A program made the position numbers and the translations under genes. From Microvirga massiliensis (lineage in GTDB: Bacteria > Pseudomonadota > Alphaproteobacteria > Rhizobiales > Beijerinckiaceae), in contig NZ_LN811358.1 in NCBI RefSeq assembly GCF_001006805.1, forward strand, positions 348,905-412,904: a DNA stretch of 64,000 nt. The letters run 5' to 3'. Every line of letters starts with the position of its first letter. Position 1 is the stretch's first letter. Of the stretch, positions 53,342 to 64,000 are shown piece after piece. A model generated the notes under the pieces. That model searched no databases. It saw nothing but the letters and a program-made list of their open reading frames with translations, and was not told the origin of the DNA.

Positions 53342-54283
53342 ATGTCTACCGAACCCGCGTCCATGAGCCCCGCGCGCTCGTTCCAGGGGCTGATTCTCAC
53401 GCTCCAGCGCTACTGGGCGGAGCAGGGTTGCGTGATCCTGCAGCCCTACGACATGGAGGTCGGCGCCGGCACCTTCCATCCGGCTACGACTCTGCGCGCG
53501 CTCGGTCCGAAGGTGTGGCGGGCCGCCTATGTGCAGCCCTCCCGGCGTCCGAAGGATGGCCGCTACGGCGAGAACCCGAACCGGCTGCAGCACTATTATC
53601 AGTTCCAGGTAATCCTGAAGCCGAACCCGCCGGATCTCCAGGAGCTGTATCTGCGCTCGCTCGAGGCGATCGGTATCGATACGCGCCTGCACGACGTGCG
53701 CTTCGTGGAGGATGACTGGGAGAGCCCGACGCTCGGAGCCTGGGGCCTCGGCTGGGAATGCTGGTGCGACGGGATGGAGGTCAGCCAGTTCACGTATTTT
53801 CAGCAGGTCGCCGGCTTCGAATGCGCGCCCGTCTCAGGCGAGCTCACCTACGGGCTCGAGCGCCTCGCCATGTATCTCCAGGGCGTCGAGTCGATCTACG
53901 ACCTGAACTTCAACGGCCTCGATGGTGACGAGCGCGTCACCTACGGTGACGTCTTCCTCCAGGCCGAGCAGGAATATTCGCGCCATAATTTCGAATTTGC
54001 CGACACGGAGATGCTGTTCCGGCATTTCCGCGATGCCGAGGCAGCCTGCAGGCGCTACCTGGAAGCCGGCGAGCTGGCCATGGACGCAAATTCGGAACGC
54101 CATGCGATGGCGTTGCCGGCCTATGATCAGTGCATCAAGGCCAGCCATGTCTTCAATCTGCTCGATGCTCGCGGCGTGATCTCGGTCACGGAGCGGCAGA
54201 GCTACATCCTGCGTGTGCGTGAGCTCGCCAAGGCGTGCGGGGCCGCCTGGCTGAGAACGGAAGGCGGGGGAGCACCCGCATAG
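53342..54283 (+). CDS. glyQ: glycine-tRNA ligase alpha subunit
   Basis: The catalytic class II subunit of the alpha2beta2 glycyl-tRNA synthetase. The 313 residues include FQGLILTLQRYWAEQGCVIL, QPYDMEVGAGTFHPATT, AYVQPSRRPKDGRYGENPNR and GLGWECWCDGMEVSQFTYFQ. The start at 53342 is chosen from in-frame ATGs; the one at 53363 is also possible, and neither has a strong ribosome site. The beta subunit follows after 70 bases. Confidence 0.96.
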   Translation: MSTEPASMSPARSFQGLILTLQRYWAEQGCVILQPYDMEVGAGTFHPATTLRALGPKVWRAAYVQPSRRPKDGRYGENPNRLQHYYQFQVILKPNPPDLQELYLRSLEAIGIDTRLHDVRFVEDDWESPTLGAWGLGWECWCDGMEVSQFTYFQQVAGFECAPVSGELTYGLERLAMYLQGVESIYDLNFNGLDGDERVTYGDVFLQAEQEYSRHNFEFADTEMLFRHFRDAEAACRRYLEAGELAMDANSERHAMALPAYDQCIKASHVFNLLDARGVISVTERQSYILRVRELAKACGAAWLRTEGGGAPA

Positions 54284-54353
54284 CCCAGCGCTGACCGGGA
54301 GATTTCTCCCCGTCACGTCCATCCGCCGCGCCCATCACGACAGGCTTCTGCCA

Positions 54354-56459
54354 ATGCCCGATCTTCTCCTTGAGCTGTTCTCCGAAGAAATCCCCGCGCG
54401 CATGCAGCGGCGCGCTGCAGCGGATCTGCAGTCGCTCGTCACGAATGCGCTGGTGGATCGCGGCTTTCTGTACGAGGGCGCGCGCGCCTACGCGACACCG
54501 CGCCGCCTGGTGCTGCAGGTCCATGGGCTTCCGCCGCACGGCAAGGATGTGCGCGAGGAGCGTCGTGGGCCGCGTGTCGGCGCGCCGGACGCGGCCATTC
54601 AGGGCTTCCTCAAGAGCGCGGGGCTTTCATCGATCGATGAGGCTCGGATTCAGAAGGATCTCAAGAAGGGCGAGTTCTACGTTGCGGTGATCGAACGCCC
54701 GGGGCGGCCGACTCCCGACGTTCTGGCCGAGATCCTTCCCGAGATCATACGAGCCTTCCCCTGGCCGAAATCCATGCGCTGGGGAGCGGCCTCGCGCGAG
54801 ACGGGCTCGCTGCGCTGGGTGCGGCCGCTGCAATCGATCGTCTGCACCTTCGGGCCCGAAACGGAGGAGCCGGTCGTCGTCCCGTTCGAGGTCGACGGCA
54901 TTACGGCCAGCGACGTCACCCGTGGCCACCGCTTCATGGCGCCGGAGCCCATCCGCGTCCGGCGGTTTGAGGATTACGTCCGGGCTCTCGAGAGGGCGCG
55001 AGTCGTCGTGGACCAGGACCGTCGAAAGGACGCGATCCTGCACGACGCGCGCGATCTTGCCTTCGCGCTTGGGCTCGAGCTCGTCGAGGACGATGCGCTC
55101 CTGGAGGAGGTGGCCGGGCTGGTGGAATGGCCGGTCGTTCTCGTGGGCAGCTTCGACGAGTCCTTTCTCGACATTCCGCCCGAGGTCGTTCGGGCAACCA
55201 TCCGGGCGAATCAGAAATGTTTCGTGGTCCGGGACCCCGTGACCGGGCGACTGGCGAACCGTTTCATCCTGACGTCGAACCTTGTCGCCGAGGACGGCGG
55301 CAAAGTCATCGTTGCCGGGAACGAGCGTGTCGTGAAGGCGCGCCTGTCCGACGCCAAGTTCTTCTGGGACACCGACCGGCGCATCCCGCTCGAGAAGCGT
55401 CTCGACAAGCTCTCGTCGATCGTCTTCCACGAGAAGCTCGGCACGCAGGCCGACCGGGTGGAGCGCATCGTCTCGCTGGCAGGCGCCATTGCGGGCCGGA
55501 TCGGCGCCGATCGCGGGCTTGCCGAGCGGGCAGCCCGCCTCGCGAAGGCGGATCTCGTGACCGAGATGGTCGGCGAGTTCCCGGAGCTGCAGGGCCTGAT
55601 GGGGCGCTATTATGCGAAACTCCAGGGCGAGGCCCCGGAGGTCGCAGCAGCCCTGGAGGACCATTACCGGCCGCTCGGCCCGTCCGACCGCGTTCCGGAC
55701 GCCAAGGTGTCAGTCGCCGTCGCCCTTGCTGACAAGATCGACACGCTGGCAGGCTTCTGGAGCATCGAGGAGAAGCCGACGGGATCCAAGGATCCCTATG
55801 CCCTGCGCCGCGCGGCGCTCGGGGTGATCCGCATCCTGCTCCAGAACGAGCTGCAACTCCCCCTGACCCCGCTGCTCCAGAGCGCACTCGCGGCGCAGTT
55901 GGGACAGGCCGATGCGGCCGCCTTTGCGAGCGATCTCCTGGCCTTTCTGGCGGACAGGCTGAAGGTCCATCTGCGGGAGCAGGGCGCCCGACACGACCTG
56001 ATCGACGCCGTCTTCTCGCTGCCCGGGCAGGACGACATCCTCCTGATCGTACGACGCGTCGAGGCGCTCGGTCGCTTCCTCGACACGGAGGACGGCGGCA
56101 ACTTGCTCGTCGGATATCGGCGTGCCGCGAACATCCTCCGGATCGAGGAGGCCCGCGACGGGCGGACCTTCTCCGAGGCGCCCGATCGCGCACTCGCCGA
56201 ACGGGGAGAAGAGGCGGAGCGTCATCTTGCAGAGGCGCTGGACAAGGCTCGAACCGACGCCCGGCAGGCCGTGGCGATTCAGGATTACGAGGGCGCCATG
56301 CGTGTCCTGTCCGGGCTCAGGGGGCCCGTCGACAGCTTCTTCGACAAGGTCACCGTCAACGCGAACGATCCCGAATTGCGCGAGAACCGGCTGCGCCTCC
56401 TGAATGCGATCCGGGCTGCAACCAGAACGGTTGCAGATTTCTCGCGCATCGAGGGCTGA
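54354..56459 (+). CDS. glyS: glycine-tRNA ligase beta subunit
   Basis: A 701-residue subunit needed for tRNA recognition. Family blocks are DLLLELFSEEIPARMQRRA, GPRVGAPDAAIQGFLKSAG, MRWGAASRETGSLRWVRPLQ, and RANQKCFVVRD. The C-terminal part contains an HD-like stretch KADLVTEMVGEFPELQGLMG and an anticodon-binding helical end (FFDKVTVNANDPELRENRLR). The length is standard. Confidence 0.96.
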   Translation: MPDLLLELFSEEIPARMQRRAAADLQSLVTNALVDRGFLYEGARAYATPRRLVLQVHGLPPHGKDVREERRGPRVGAPDAAIQGFLKSAGLSSIDEARIQKDLKKGEFYVAVIERPGRPTPDVLAEILPEIIRAFPWPKSMRWGAASRETGSLRWVRPLQSIVCTFGPETEEPVVVPFEVDGITASDVTRGHRFMAPEPIRVRRFEDYVRALERARVVVDQDRRKDAILHDARDLAFALGLELVEDDALLEEVAGLVEWPVVLVGSFDESFLDIPPEVVRATIRANQKCFVVRDPVTGRLANRFILTSNLVAEDGGKVIVAGNERVVKARLSDAKFFWDTDRRIPLEKRLDKLSSIVFHEKLGTQADRVERIVSLAGAIAGRIGADRGLAERAARLAKADLVTEMVGEFPELQGLMGRYYAKLQGEAPEVAAALEDHYRPLGPSDRVPDAKVSVAVALADKIDTLAGFWSIEEKPTGSKDPYALRRAALGVIRILLQNELQLPLTPLLQSALAAQLGQADAAAFASDLLAFLADRLKVHLREQGARHDLIDAVFSLPGQDDILLIVRRVEALGRFLDTEDGGNLLVGYRRAANILRIEEARDGRTFSEAPDRALAERGEEAERHLAEALDKARTDARQAVAIQDYEGAMRVLSGLRGPVDSFFDKVTVNANDPELRENRLRLLNAIRAATRTVADFSRIEG

Positions 56460-56606
56460 GCGGCAGGCGGAGTGCGGAGAACGAAGCGGTTCCGAGTTCG
56501 CCTACCGGCAAGGCGGGGCGGGCTGAATCAAACACGGTTAAGGTGTTGCAGTGCGGGCACAGCCATGTTGCTATGCCGCCTGTAGGAGACGCTGGTTCAT
56601 TCCAGC

Positions 56607-57269
56607 ATGAGCCCCATGATCAGCCGCCGCTCCTTTCTCGCCGCCCTGTCGGCCGCGCCACTCGCCGCCTGCAACGCCACGCAACAGGCGTCGCAAAGTG
56701 CCGCCGTTGAGGCCTTCAACGACTCGGCCTGGTACATCGGGACGCTCGACGACGAGCCGTTCGACATCCCGCTGGTCGACCGGAGCCGGATGAAGCCGGA
56801 ATATGCTCGCCAGACCGTTTCCTACTCTGGCTCGGAGCGTCCCGGAACGATCGTCGTCGATATCGACCAGCGCTTTCTCTATCTCGTCCAGCCGGACAAC
56901 CGCGCGATCCGCTACGCGATCGGCGTCGGCCGTCAGGGCTTCTCCTGGCGCGGAGCCGCTACTGTGGGCCGCAAGGCCGCCTGGCCTGCCTGGTCGCCTA
57001 CGACGACCATGGTGAGCCTGAAGCCGGACCTGCCGCGCTTCCGCAAGGCGGGGCTCGACAATCCGCTCGGCGCCCGGGCGCTTTATCTCTACCAGGATGG
57101 GCGCGACACCCTGTTCCGCATTCACGGCACTAACGAGCCCTGGAGCATCGGCGAGGCGGTCTCGTCGGGTTGCGTCAGGATGCTGAACGAGGACGTGCTC
57201 GATCTCTATAACCGTGTGCCGGTCGGGACGACCGTCCTCGTCAAGCGGAACGGCCGCTGGCGGGTGTAG
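56607..57269 (+). CDS. L,D-transpeptidase (YkuD domain), lipoprotein-type
   Basis: A 220-residue envelope enzyme that cross-links or anchors peptidoglycan stems through an L,D bond. A Tat-like/lipoprotein leader (ISRRSFLAALSAAPLAACN, with lipobox LAAC) leads to the YkuD domain. The catalytic motif is HGTNEPWSIGEAVSSGCVRM, with Cys189 as the nucleophile. TIVVDIDQRFLYLVQP is the usual first strand. ppdK follows after about 196 bases. Confidence 0.93.
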   Translation: MSPMISRRSFLAALSAAPLAACNATQQASQSAAVEAFNDSAWYIGTLDDEPFDIPLVDRSRMKPEYARQTVSYSGSERPGTIVVDIDQRFLYLVQPDNRAIRYAIGVGRQGFSWRGAATVGRKAAWPAWSPTTTMVSLKPDLPRFRKAGLDNPLGARALYLYQDGRDTLFRIHGTNEPWSIGEAVSSGCVRMLNEDVLDLYNRVPVGTTVLVKRNGRWRV

Positions 57270-57465
57270 GAGTCCTCGACGACCAAGGCTCCTCCCGGCA
57301 TTCGACTCAATTGGCGGGTTGCGCACCGCACCATCAGACGTCACTCTCGCGCCCAATCGGCTCGATGCACCGCCGGAACCTGGGCTGTTCAGGTTGTGTT
57401 TTGGAGCGGTGTGTTCCAAGCCCTGTCTCCTGCCTGCGGGCAGGCAATGCAAATAAGGTCGAGAC

Positions 57466-60144
<2,679 letters not shown>

Positions 60145-60151
60145 ATCGGTA

Positions 60152-60181
60152 CGGGCCCGGATCTCGAAAGACCCGGGCCCG
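60152..60181 (+). terminator. hairpin terminator after ppdK
   Basis: GGGCCCGG pairs with CCGGGCCC (60153-60180) around a 12-base loop, 9 bases after the ppdK stop. A short pyrimidine stretch (ACCTTTCTC) follows about 7 bases on. It should end the ppdK transcript before the SRPBCC gene. Confidence 0.75.
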
Positions 60182-60228
60182 CTGCACCTTTCTCGGCGTG
60201 AACCCGCCGGGGCACGGCGGTCATTCAC

Positions 60229-60672
60229 ATGGCAAAGACCATCGAGACCAGCATCACCATTGCTGCACCTCCCGCGCGCGTATGGGATGTACTGACCGAT
60301 TTCGCGCGCTTCCCCGAATGGAACCCGTTCGTTCGCTCGATCAAGGGCGACCTCGCCGCGGGATCGAGGCTCGACGTGCAGATTGCGCCTCCGGGCAAGA
60401 AGGGCATGCGCTTTCGTCCGATGGTGCGCGCAGCGAACGCGAACCAGGAACTGCGCTGGCTCGGCTCACTCCTCGTGCCCGGCCTCTTCGACGGCGAGCA
60501 CTATTTTGTCCTGGAGCCGCAGGGCAACGGAACGACGCGTTTCGTTCACGGCGAACGGTTTTCCGGAATTCTCGTCGGGCTCATCATGAGCACGGGCATG
60601 CTCGACGCAACGCGCCAGGGTTTCGAGGCGATGAACGCGGCGCTCAAGCAGCGGGCCGAGGCGCAGACTTGA
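60229..60672 (+). CDS. SRPBCC-domain protein
   Basis: A 147-residue START/Bet v 1-like fold: MAKTIETSITIAAPPARVWD, VLTDFARFPEWNPFVRSIKG, and FDGEHYFVLEPQGNGTTRFV, with a C-terminal helix MLDATRQGFEAMNAALKQRA. Such proteins bind hydrophobic ligands; no specific substrate is indicated. It lies past the ppdK terminator and before repeat copies. Confidence 0.9.
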   Translation: MAKTIETSITIAAPPARVWDVLTDFARFPEWNPFVRSIKGDLAAGSRLDVQIAPPGKKGMRFRPMVRAANANQELRWLGSLLVPGLFDGEHYFVLEPQGNGTTRFVHGERFSGILVGLIMSTGMLDATRQGFEAMNAALKQRAEAQT

Positions 60673-60686
60673 GGCGGTGTCTCTTC

Positions 60687-60762
60687 GTCATTGTGAGTCG
60701 CAGGCAGAGTGCTTCATCCTGAGATGGCAGCCTGGATTGCTTCGCCTTCGGCTCGCAATGAC
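60687..60762. repeat. palindromic dispersed repeat unit, copy 2
   Basis: Left arm 60687-60715 (GTCATTGTGAGTCGCAGGCA...) and right arm 60735-60762 (GATTGCTTCGCC...CTCGCAATGAC) are inverted versions of the unit at 7.69 kb; the left arm is more diverged. The right arm is nearly identical to the right arm of copy 1. Confidence 0.85.
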
Positions 60763-60823
60763 GAAGAGGGCGTGAGCACGGGAAGAGCACTGTCGGAAAC
60801 GAAGTAGTGCCTGACTTACTGCC

Positions 60824-60854
60824 GTCGTTGCGAGCCGAAGGCGAAGCAATCCAG
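60824..60854. repeat. palindromic dispersed repeat, half unit
   Basis: GTCGTTGCGAGCC...GCGAAGCAATCCAG is a single arm in the opposite orientation to the right arm of copy 2. Together with copy 2 it makes three alternating arms between two genes. Confidence 0.85.
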
Positions 60855-61045
60855 GAATCGGGCGCAACACCCGGATAACTTCACTCGACTCGTGATCACG
60901 GAATTGAGTGCGGCGTCCGTAGTCACAAGACTCACAACGCTGCCGCTGCCAAGCCTCGGGCGAGTTAAGCCTCTCTCAACCATACCGGTCGATAAAAGTG
61001 ACCCGGACCACCCGGTCCGGCCACTTCCAAGTCGATCGAGGTCCC

Positions 61046-62218
61046 GTGCGTCTTCACCGCCGCCGACTCCAGACGAGATGGATCTGTGCCACCGCCGTTC
61101 CGTGGGTGCTGGCGGGCGGTCTGCTCGTCTCCTTCACTGCCGCCGCAGGAAACGATCCGCGGGCAGGCGTCAGCGCCGCTCTGCGTACCACGACAGGCGA
61201 ACTCCTGTCGCACACTCTTCTCGTGCCCCTTTTCGGCACGGCCCGGGACGAGGGCGCCGGAACGGAGCCGGAAGAATTGCCGCTCCGGAGTGCAGCTAAG
61301 AAAGTCCCAATGCCAGCCCCGGAGGTCGTGCGCAGCCTGAAGGGCGATCCCGTCGTCGATCTGGGGCCGAGCCTGTCGCGGCGTGCCCGCTCGGTTGCGG
61401 CGCGCGCCGCCTCGCGCATGGTCTTCACCAACAATGACCGCATTCTGCCCCCAACCATCCTGATGCCGGGGCGACTCGAAGGCCCGAACCTCGAAGAGCA
61501 GGGATTCGAGCCCTGGGAGGGCTCGGAATGGACGACGACCCGTCAGACGAGCTCCGTCCAGTCGCCTGCCGCGGCAGCGGCCGGATCGACGGGCGCGGCA
61601 GTCGGAGCACGGACTCCGGCTGTGAAACGGGCTGTCGTGATCTCCTCGGCGACTCCGGCGCCTACAGACGCAGTGCCCGCCGAAATCGCCGCTGCGCCCG
61701 TCTCGTTCCCGCAATCGCTCCGGCTCGATCGTGAACGGGCAGGGGGCCTGGATGGGGGAGCGTCCGATCCCGAGCGGCCGCGCTATGCCGATCTCGTCGA
61801 TCCGGACAACCTCCAGAAGGAGCGCCGCTGCCTCGCGGAAGCGATCTATTTCGAGGCGCGGAGCGAGCCCGAAGAAGGGCAGGCGGCCGTCGCGCAGGTG
61901 GTCCTCAACCGCGTTCGCAGCGGGCTTTATCCGTCCTCCATCTGTGGCGTCGTCTACCAGAACCGCCACCGGCACCTCGCCTGCCAATTCACCTTCGCGT
62001 GCGAGGGCAAGGCCCTGCGCATCTCCGAGCCGGAATCCTGGAACGCGGCGCAACGGATCGCGGGCGAAGTCCTGAACGGAAAGCGGTATCTCGCCGAGGT
62101 CGGCGGATCGACGCATTACCACGCGAATTACGTCCGGCCCTATTGGGCGCGCCGCCTCAAGAAGATGGACGTGATCGGCCGCCATATCTTCTACAAGCTG
62201 AGGCCAGGCCAGACCTGA
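61046..62218 (+). CDS. SleB-type cell-wall hydrolase, membrane-anchored
   Basis: About 390 residues from GTG 61046 (GAGG upstream); a GTG at 60998 is an alternative. An N-terminal hydrophobic segment (TAVPWVLAGGLLVSFTAAAG) anchors or exports it. A long variable linker leads to the hydrolase_2/SleB domain (about residues 265-385): CLAEAIYFEARSEPEEGQAA, VAQVVLNRVRSG, CQFTFACEGK, and GGSTHYHANYVRPYWARRL. The catalytic Glu is expected in the AEAIYFEARSE block. It probably cuts peptidoglycan, possibly in cell separation. Confidence 0.9.
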   Translation: MRLHRRRLQTRWICATAVPWVLAGGLLVSFTAAAGNDPRAGVSAALRTTTGELLSHTLLVPLFGTARDEGAGTEPEELPLRSAAKKVPMPAPEVVRSLKGDPVVDLGPSLSRRARSVAARAASRMVFTNNDRILPPTILMPGRLEGPNLEEQGFEPWEGSEWTTTRQTSSVQSPAAAAAGSTGAAVGARTPAVKRAVVISSATPAPTDAVPAEIAAAPVSFPQSLRLDRERAGGLDGGASDPERPRYADLVDPDNLQKERRCLAEAIYFEARSEPEEGQAAVAQVVLNRVRSGLYPSSICGVVYQNRHRHLACQFTFACEGKALRISEPESWNAAQRIAGEVLNGKRYLAEVGGSTHYHANYVRPYWARRLKKMDVIGRHIFYKLRPGQT

Positions 62219-62378
62219 AGACCATTACGGGCTGGCGGCCACGAGGAGCCGTCAACATGGCGCGATCCACAGCTATGTGGCCGGCCGCCATGCAGCCTGC
62301 TAATGGGTCCGATCACGAACCTGCGTTTCCCTGGGCCGCCGACCTGCCGTAAAAAGGCCGGCTCCCGGAGGCTCACCC

Positions 62379-63614
62379 ATGCAGAACGTCACCCGCCGCA
62401 TCGCTCCCGAGTGGATCATCCTGAGCGGCTGCCTGATTGCCCTGCTCTCGTTCGGGCCGCGAGCCTCCGTCGGCCTGTTCCAGGTCCCGATGACCATGGA
62501 GTTCGGCTGGGGGCGCGACACCTTCGGTCTGGCGATCGCCATCCAGAACCTGCTCTGGGGTATCGGGCAGCCCTTCGCGGGTGCCGTCGCCGACCGGTTC
62601 GGGCTCGTTCGTGTGATGTGCCTCGGCACGATCCTGTACGGCCTGGGTCTCGTTATCATGGGCTGGGCGACCACGCCGGCGGCCCTGCATCTCGGAGCCG
62701 GCGTCCTCGTCGGCCTTGGGCTTGCGGGGTGCTCGTTCAATCTCGTCCTGGCCGCCTTTGGGAAGCTCCTGCCAGAGAACTGGCGGCCTCTCGCCTTCGG
62801 CGCCGGGACGGCGGCCGGGTCATTCGGCCAGTTCCTGTTCCCGCCCTTCGGCAACCTGCTAATCGACCGGATTGGCTGGCACGATGCCCTTCTCGTCTTC
62901 GCGGGCACGCTGCTCCTCGTGATGCCGTTGTCGCTCGCTCTCGCGAGCCGGAGCCAAGGCTCGTCAGCCGGGAGTGCTGCCGTCGAAGCGCCGAAGCAGT
63001 CGATCGGGCAGGCCCTGACGGAGGCCTTCCAGCACCGGTCATACGTGCTGCTCGTCCTTGGCTTCTTCACCTGCGGATTCCAGCTCGCCTTCATCACCGC
63101 GCATCTGCCGGCCTATCTCGTCGATGCCGGCCTTTCGCCCTCCATTGGCGGGTGGACGCTGGCAGTGATCGGGCTCGCCAATGCCGTCGGATCATTGTGC
63201 TCGGGCTGGCTGACGCACCGCACGTCGAAGCGCTGGCTCCTCGCTTGGATTTATCTCGGCCGCTCTGTAGCAATCGCGGCCTTCATCCTGATCCCGGCCT
63301 CGCCGACGACATCCATCCTGTTCGGGCTCTCGATCGGGGTGCTCTGGCTCTCGACGGTGCCGCCGACGGCGGCACTCGTCATGCTGATGTTCGGCACGCG
63401 CTACATGGCAATGCTCTACGGCTTCGTCTTCTTCTCGCACCAGGTCGGCGGCTTCCTGGGCGTCTGGCTCGGGGGCGTGCTATACGAAGCCTTCGGGAGC
63501 TACGATATCGTCTGGTGGCTCTCGGTGGCCCTTGGCCTCGCCTCGGCGGCGATCAACCTGCCCATCCAGGAGCGGCCGGTGGAAAGGCCAGCCATGCCGC
63601 AGCCGGCCGAATGA
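62379..63614 (+). CDS. MFS transporter
   Basis: A 411-residue major facilitator with twelve predicted helices. Recognisable are GPRASVGLFQVPMTMEFGWG, the loop-2-3 motif GAVADRFGLVRVMCLG, the TM4-5 region GVLVGLGLAGCSFNLVLAAF, and the second-half SGWLTHRTSKRWLLAWIYLG. The sequence is of the oxalate/formate-antiporter or monocarboxylate type, but the substrate is not identifiable. Confidence 0.92.
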   Translation: MQNVTRRIAPEWIILSGCLIALLSFGPRASVGLFQVPMTMEFGWGRDTFGLAIAIQNLLWGIGQPFAGAVADRFGLVRVMCLGTILYGLGLVIMGWATTPAALHLGAGVLVGLGLAGCSFNLVLAAFGKLLPENWRPLAFGAGTAAGSFGQFLFPPFGNLLIDRIGWHDALLVFAGTLLLVMPLSLALASRSQGSSAGSAAVEAPKQSIGQALTEAFQHRSYVLLVLGFFTCGFQLAFITAHLPAYLVDAGLSPSIGGWTLAVIGLANAVGSLCSGWLTHRTSKRWLLAWIYLGRSVAIAAFILIPASPTTSILFGLSIGVLWLSTVPPTAALVMLMFGTRYMAMLYGFVFFSHQVGGFLGVWLGGVLYEAFGSYDIVWWLSVALGLASAAINLPIQERPVERPAMPQPAE

Positions 63615-63700
63615 GCATCGTCTCCATGATGTGACGGCCCTGTGTGCCTTGCTGCACCGGCGGGACTGGGCCAAAACCGGATGGATCACAGGAGGCAGGC

Positions 63701-64000
63701 ATGGGCATGTTCAAGGCAGTCGTCGTCGAGAAGGACGAGTCGGGGCAGAAGGTTGCCCTGCGCGCTTTTGACGAGAGCGAGTTGATGGATGGTGACGTGA
63801 CCGTGCGGGTCACGCATTCGACGCTCAACTACAAGGACGGCCTCGCCCTCACCGGGAAGGCGCCGGTCGTGCGTCGCTTTCCGATGATTCCCGGCATCGA
63901 TTTCGCCGGCACTGTCGAAAGCTCGACCCATCCCGACTTCAAGAGCGGTGACGCCGTCGTATTGAACGGCTGGGGCGTCGGCGAGACCCATCTGGGCGGC
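63701..64000 (+). CDS. acrylyl-CoA reductase/YhdH-type oxidoreductase, N-terminal part (cut by window edge)
   Basis: The first 100 codons of a zinc-free medium-chain reductase of the YhdH/AcuI family, NADPH-dependent reduction of acrylyl-CoA or related enoyl thioesters. Recognisable are MFKAVVVEKDESGQKVALRA, VRVTHSTLNYKDGLALTGKA, FPMIPGIDFAGTVESS and VVLNGWGVGETHLGG. AGGAGG precedes ATG 63701; the ATG at 63707 is an alternative. The cofactor fold lies beyond the window. Confidence 0.93.
   Translation, partial: MGMFKAVVVEKDESGQKVALRAFDESELMDGDVTVRVTHSTLNYKDGLALTGKAPVVRRFPMIPGIDFAGTVESSTHPDFKSGDAVVLNGWGVGETHLGG

Noticed and set aside
60687..60854. CRISPR-like array
   Set aside because: Arms are inverted rather than direct, spacing is uneven, only three arms occur and no cas gene is near; it fits a REP-type palindrome.

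Overview
The window is a high-GC stretch of an alphaproteobacterial chromosome, most likely from the order Hyphomicrobiales (Rhizobiales). The evidence is the cell-cycle methyltransferase CcrM, an F0 operon split from F1 and encoding paired b and b' subunits, an IalB-family secreted protein, a DciA/DUF721 gene beside mutY, DsbA and smc, an unfused CoA/ETF-type respiratory module, and several small secreted families typical of this order. I cannot fix the genus.

Layout. 1-2.7 kb: start of cytochrome oxidase subunit I, subunit II, an IalB-like protein and a lipoprotein. 2.7-7.5 kb: a tandem glycine riboswitch followed by a complete glycine-cleavage operon, gcvT-gcvH-gcvPA-gcvPB, with the P protein in two subunits. 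7.5-8.8 kb: a palindromic dispersed repeat and an EamA transporter. 8.9-11.7 kb (minus strand): the F0 operon atpI-atpB-atpE-atpF'-atpF, with a readable promoter, an internal hairpin after atpE and a terminator. 11.7-22.1 kb: housekeeping genes (smc, dsbA-like, DciA-like, mutY, ccrM, rnhB, a radical-SAM protein, a small glycosyltransferase-like gene, moaB).

About 22.1-43.2 kb is an accessory region: looser spacing, many intergenic stretches of 350-550 bases, transporters (AEC, a NitT/TauT-type ABC set, EamA, GntP), a ribokinase-like kinase, a MocR regulator divergent from an EamA exporter, a MlaD/auxiliary-lipoprotein fusion, DUF4105 and patatin proteins, and several secreted proteins of unknown function. 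Three genes here (DUF924, a secreted-type protein, a small signal-peptide protein) are each broken by an apparent one-base loss, two or more of them in homopolymers, while no core gene in the window is broken.

43.2-64 kb returns to dense core synteny: zinc metallopeptidase, uracil-DNA glycosylase, ETF-quinone oxidoreductase, a TPR protein, ispE, a long-chain polyprenyl diphosphate synthase, DUF2007, a TrmN6-like methyltransferase, S49 peptidase, glyQ, glyS, L,D-transpeptidase, ppdK, SRPBCC protein, a SleB-type cell-wall hydrolase, an MFS carrier and the start of an AcuI/YhdH oxidoreductase. No rRNA, tRNA, CRISPR array, insertion sequence, phage or plasmid gene was recognised. I did not find a clear novel multi-gene system; the best leads are the atp operon RNA/promoter structures, the MlaD fusion, the MocR-EamA intergenic repeats and the cluster of frameshifted genes.
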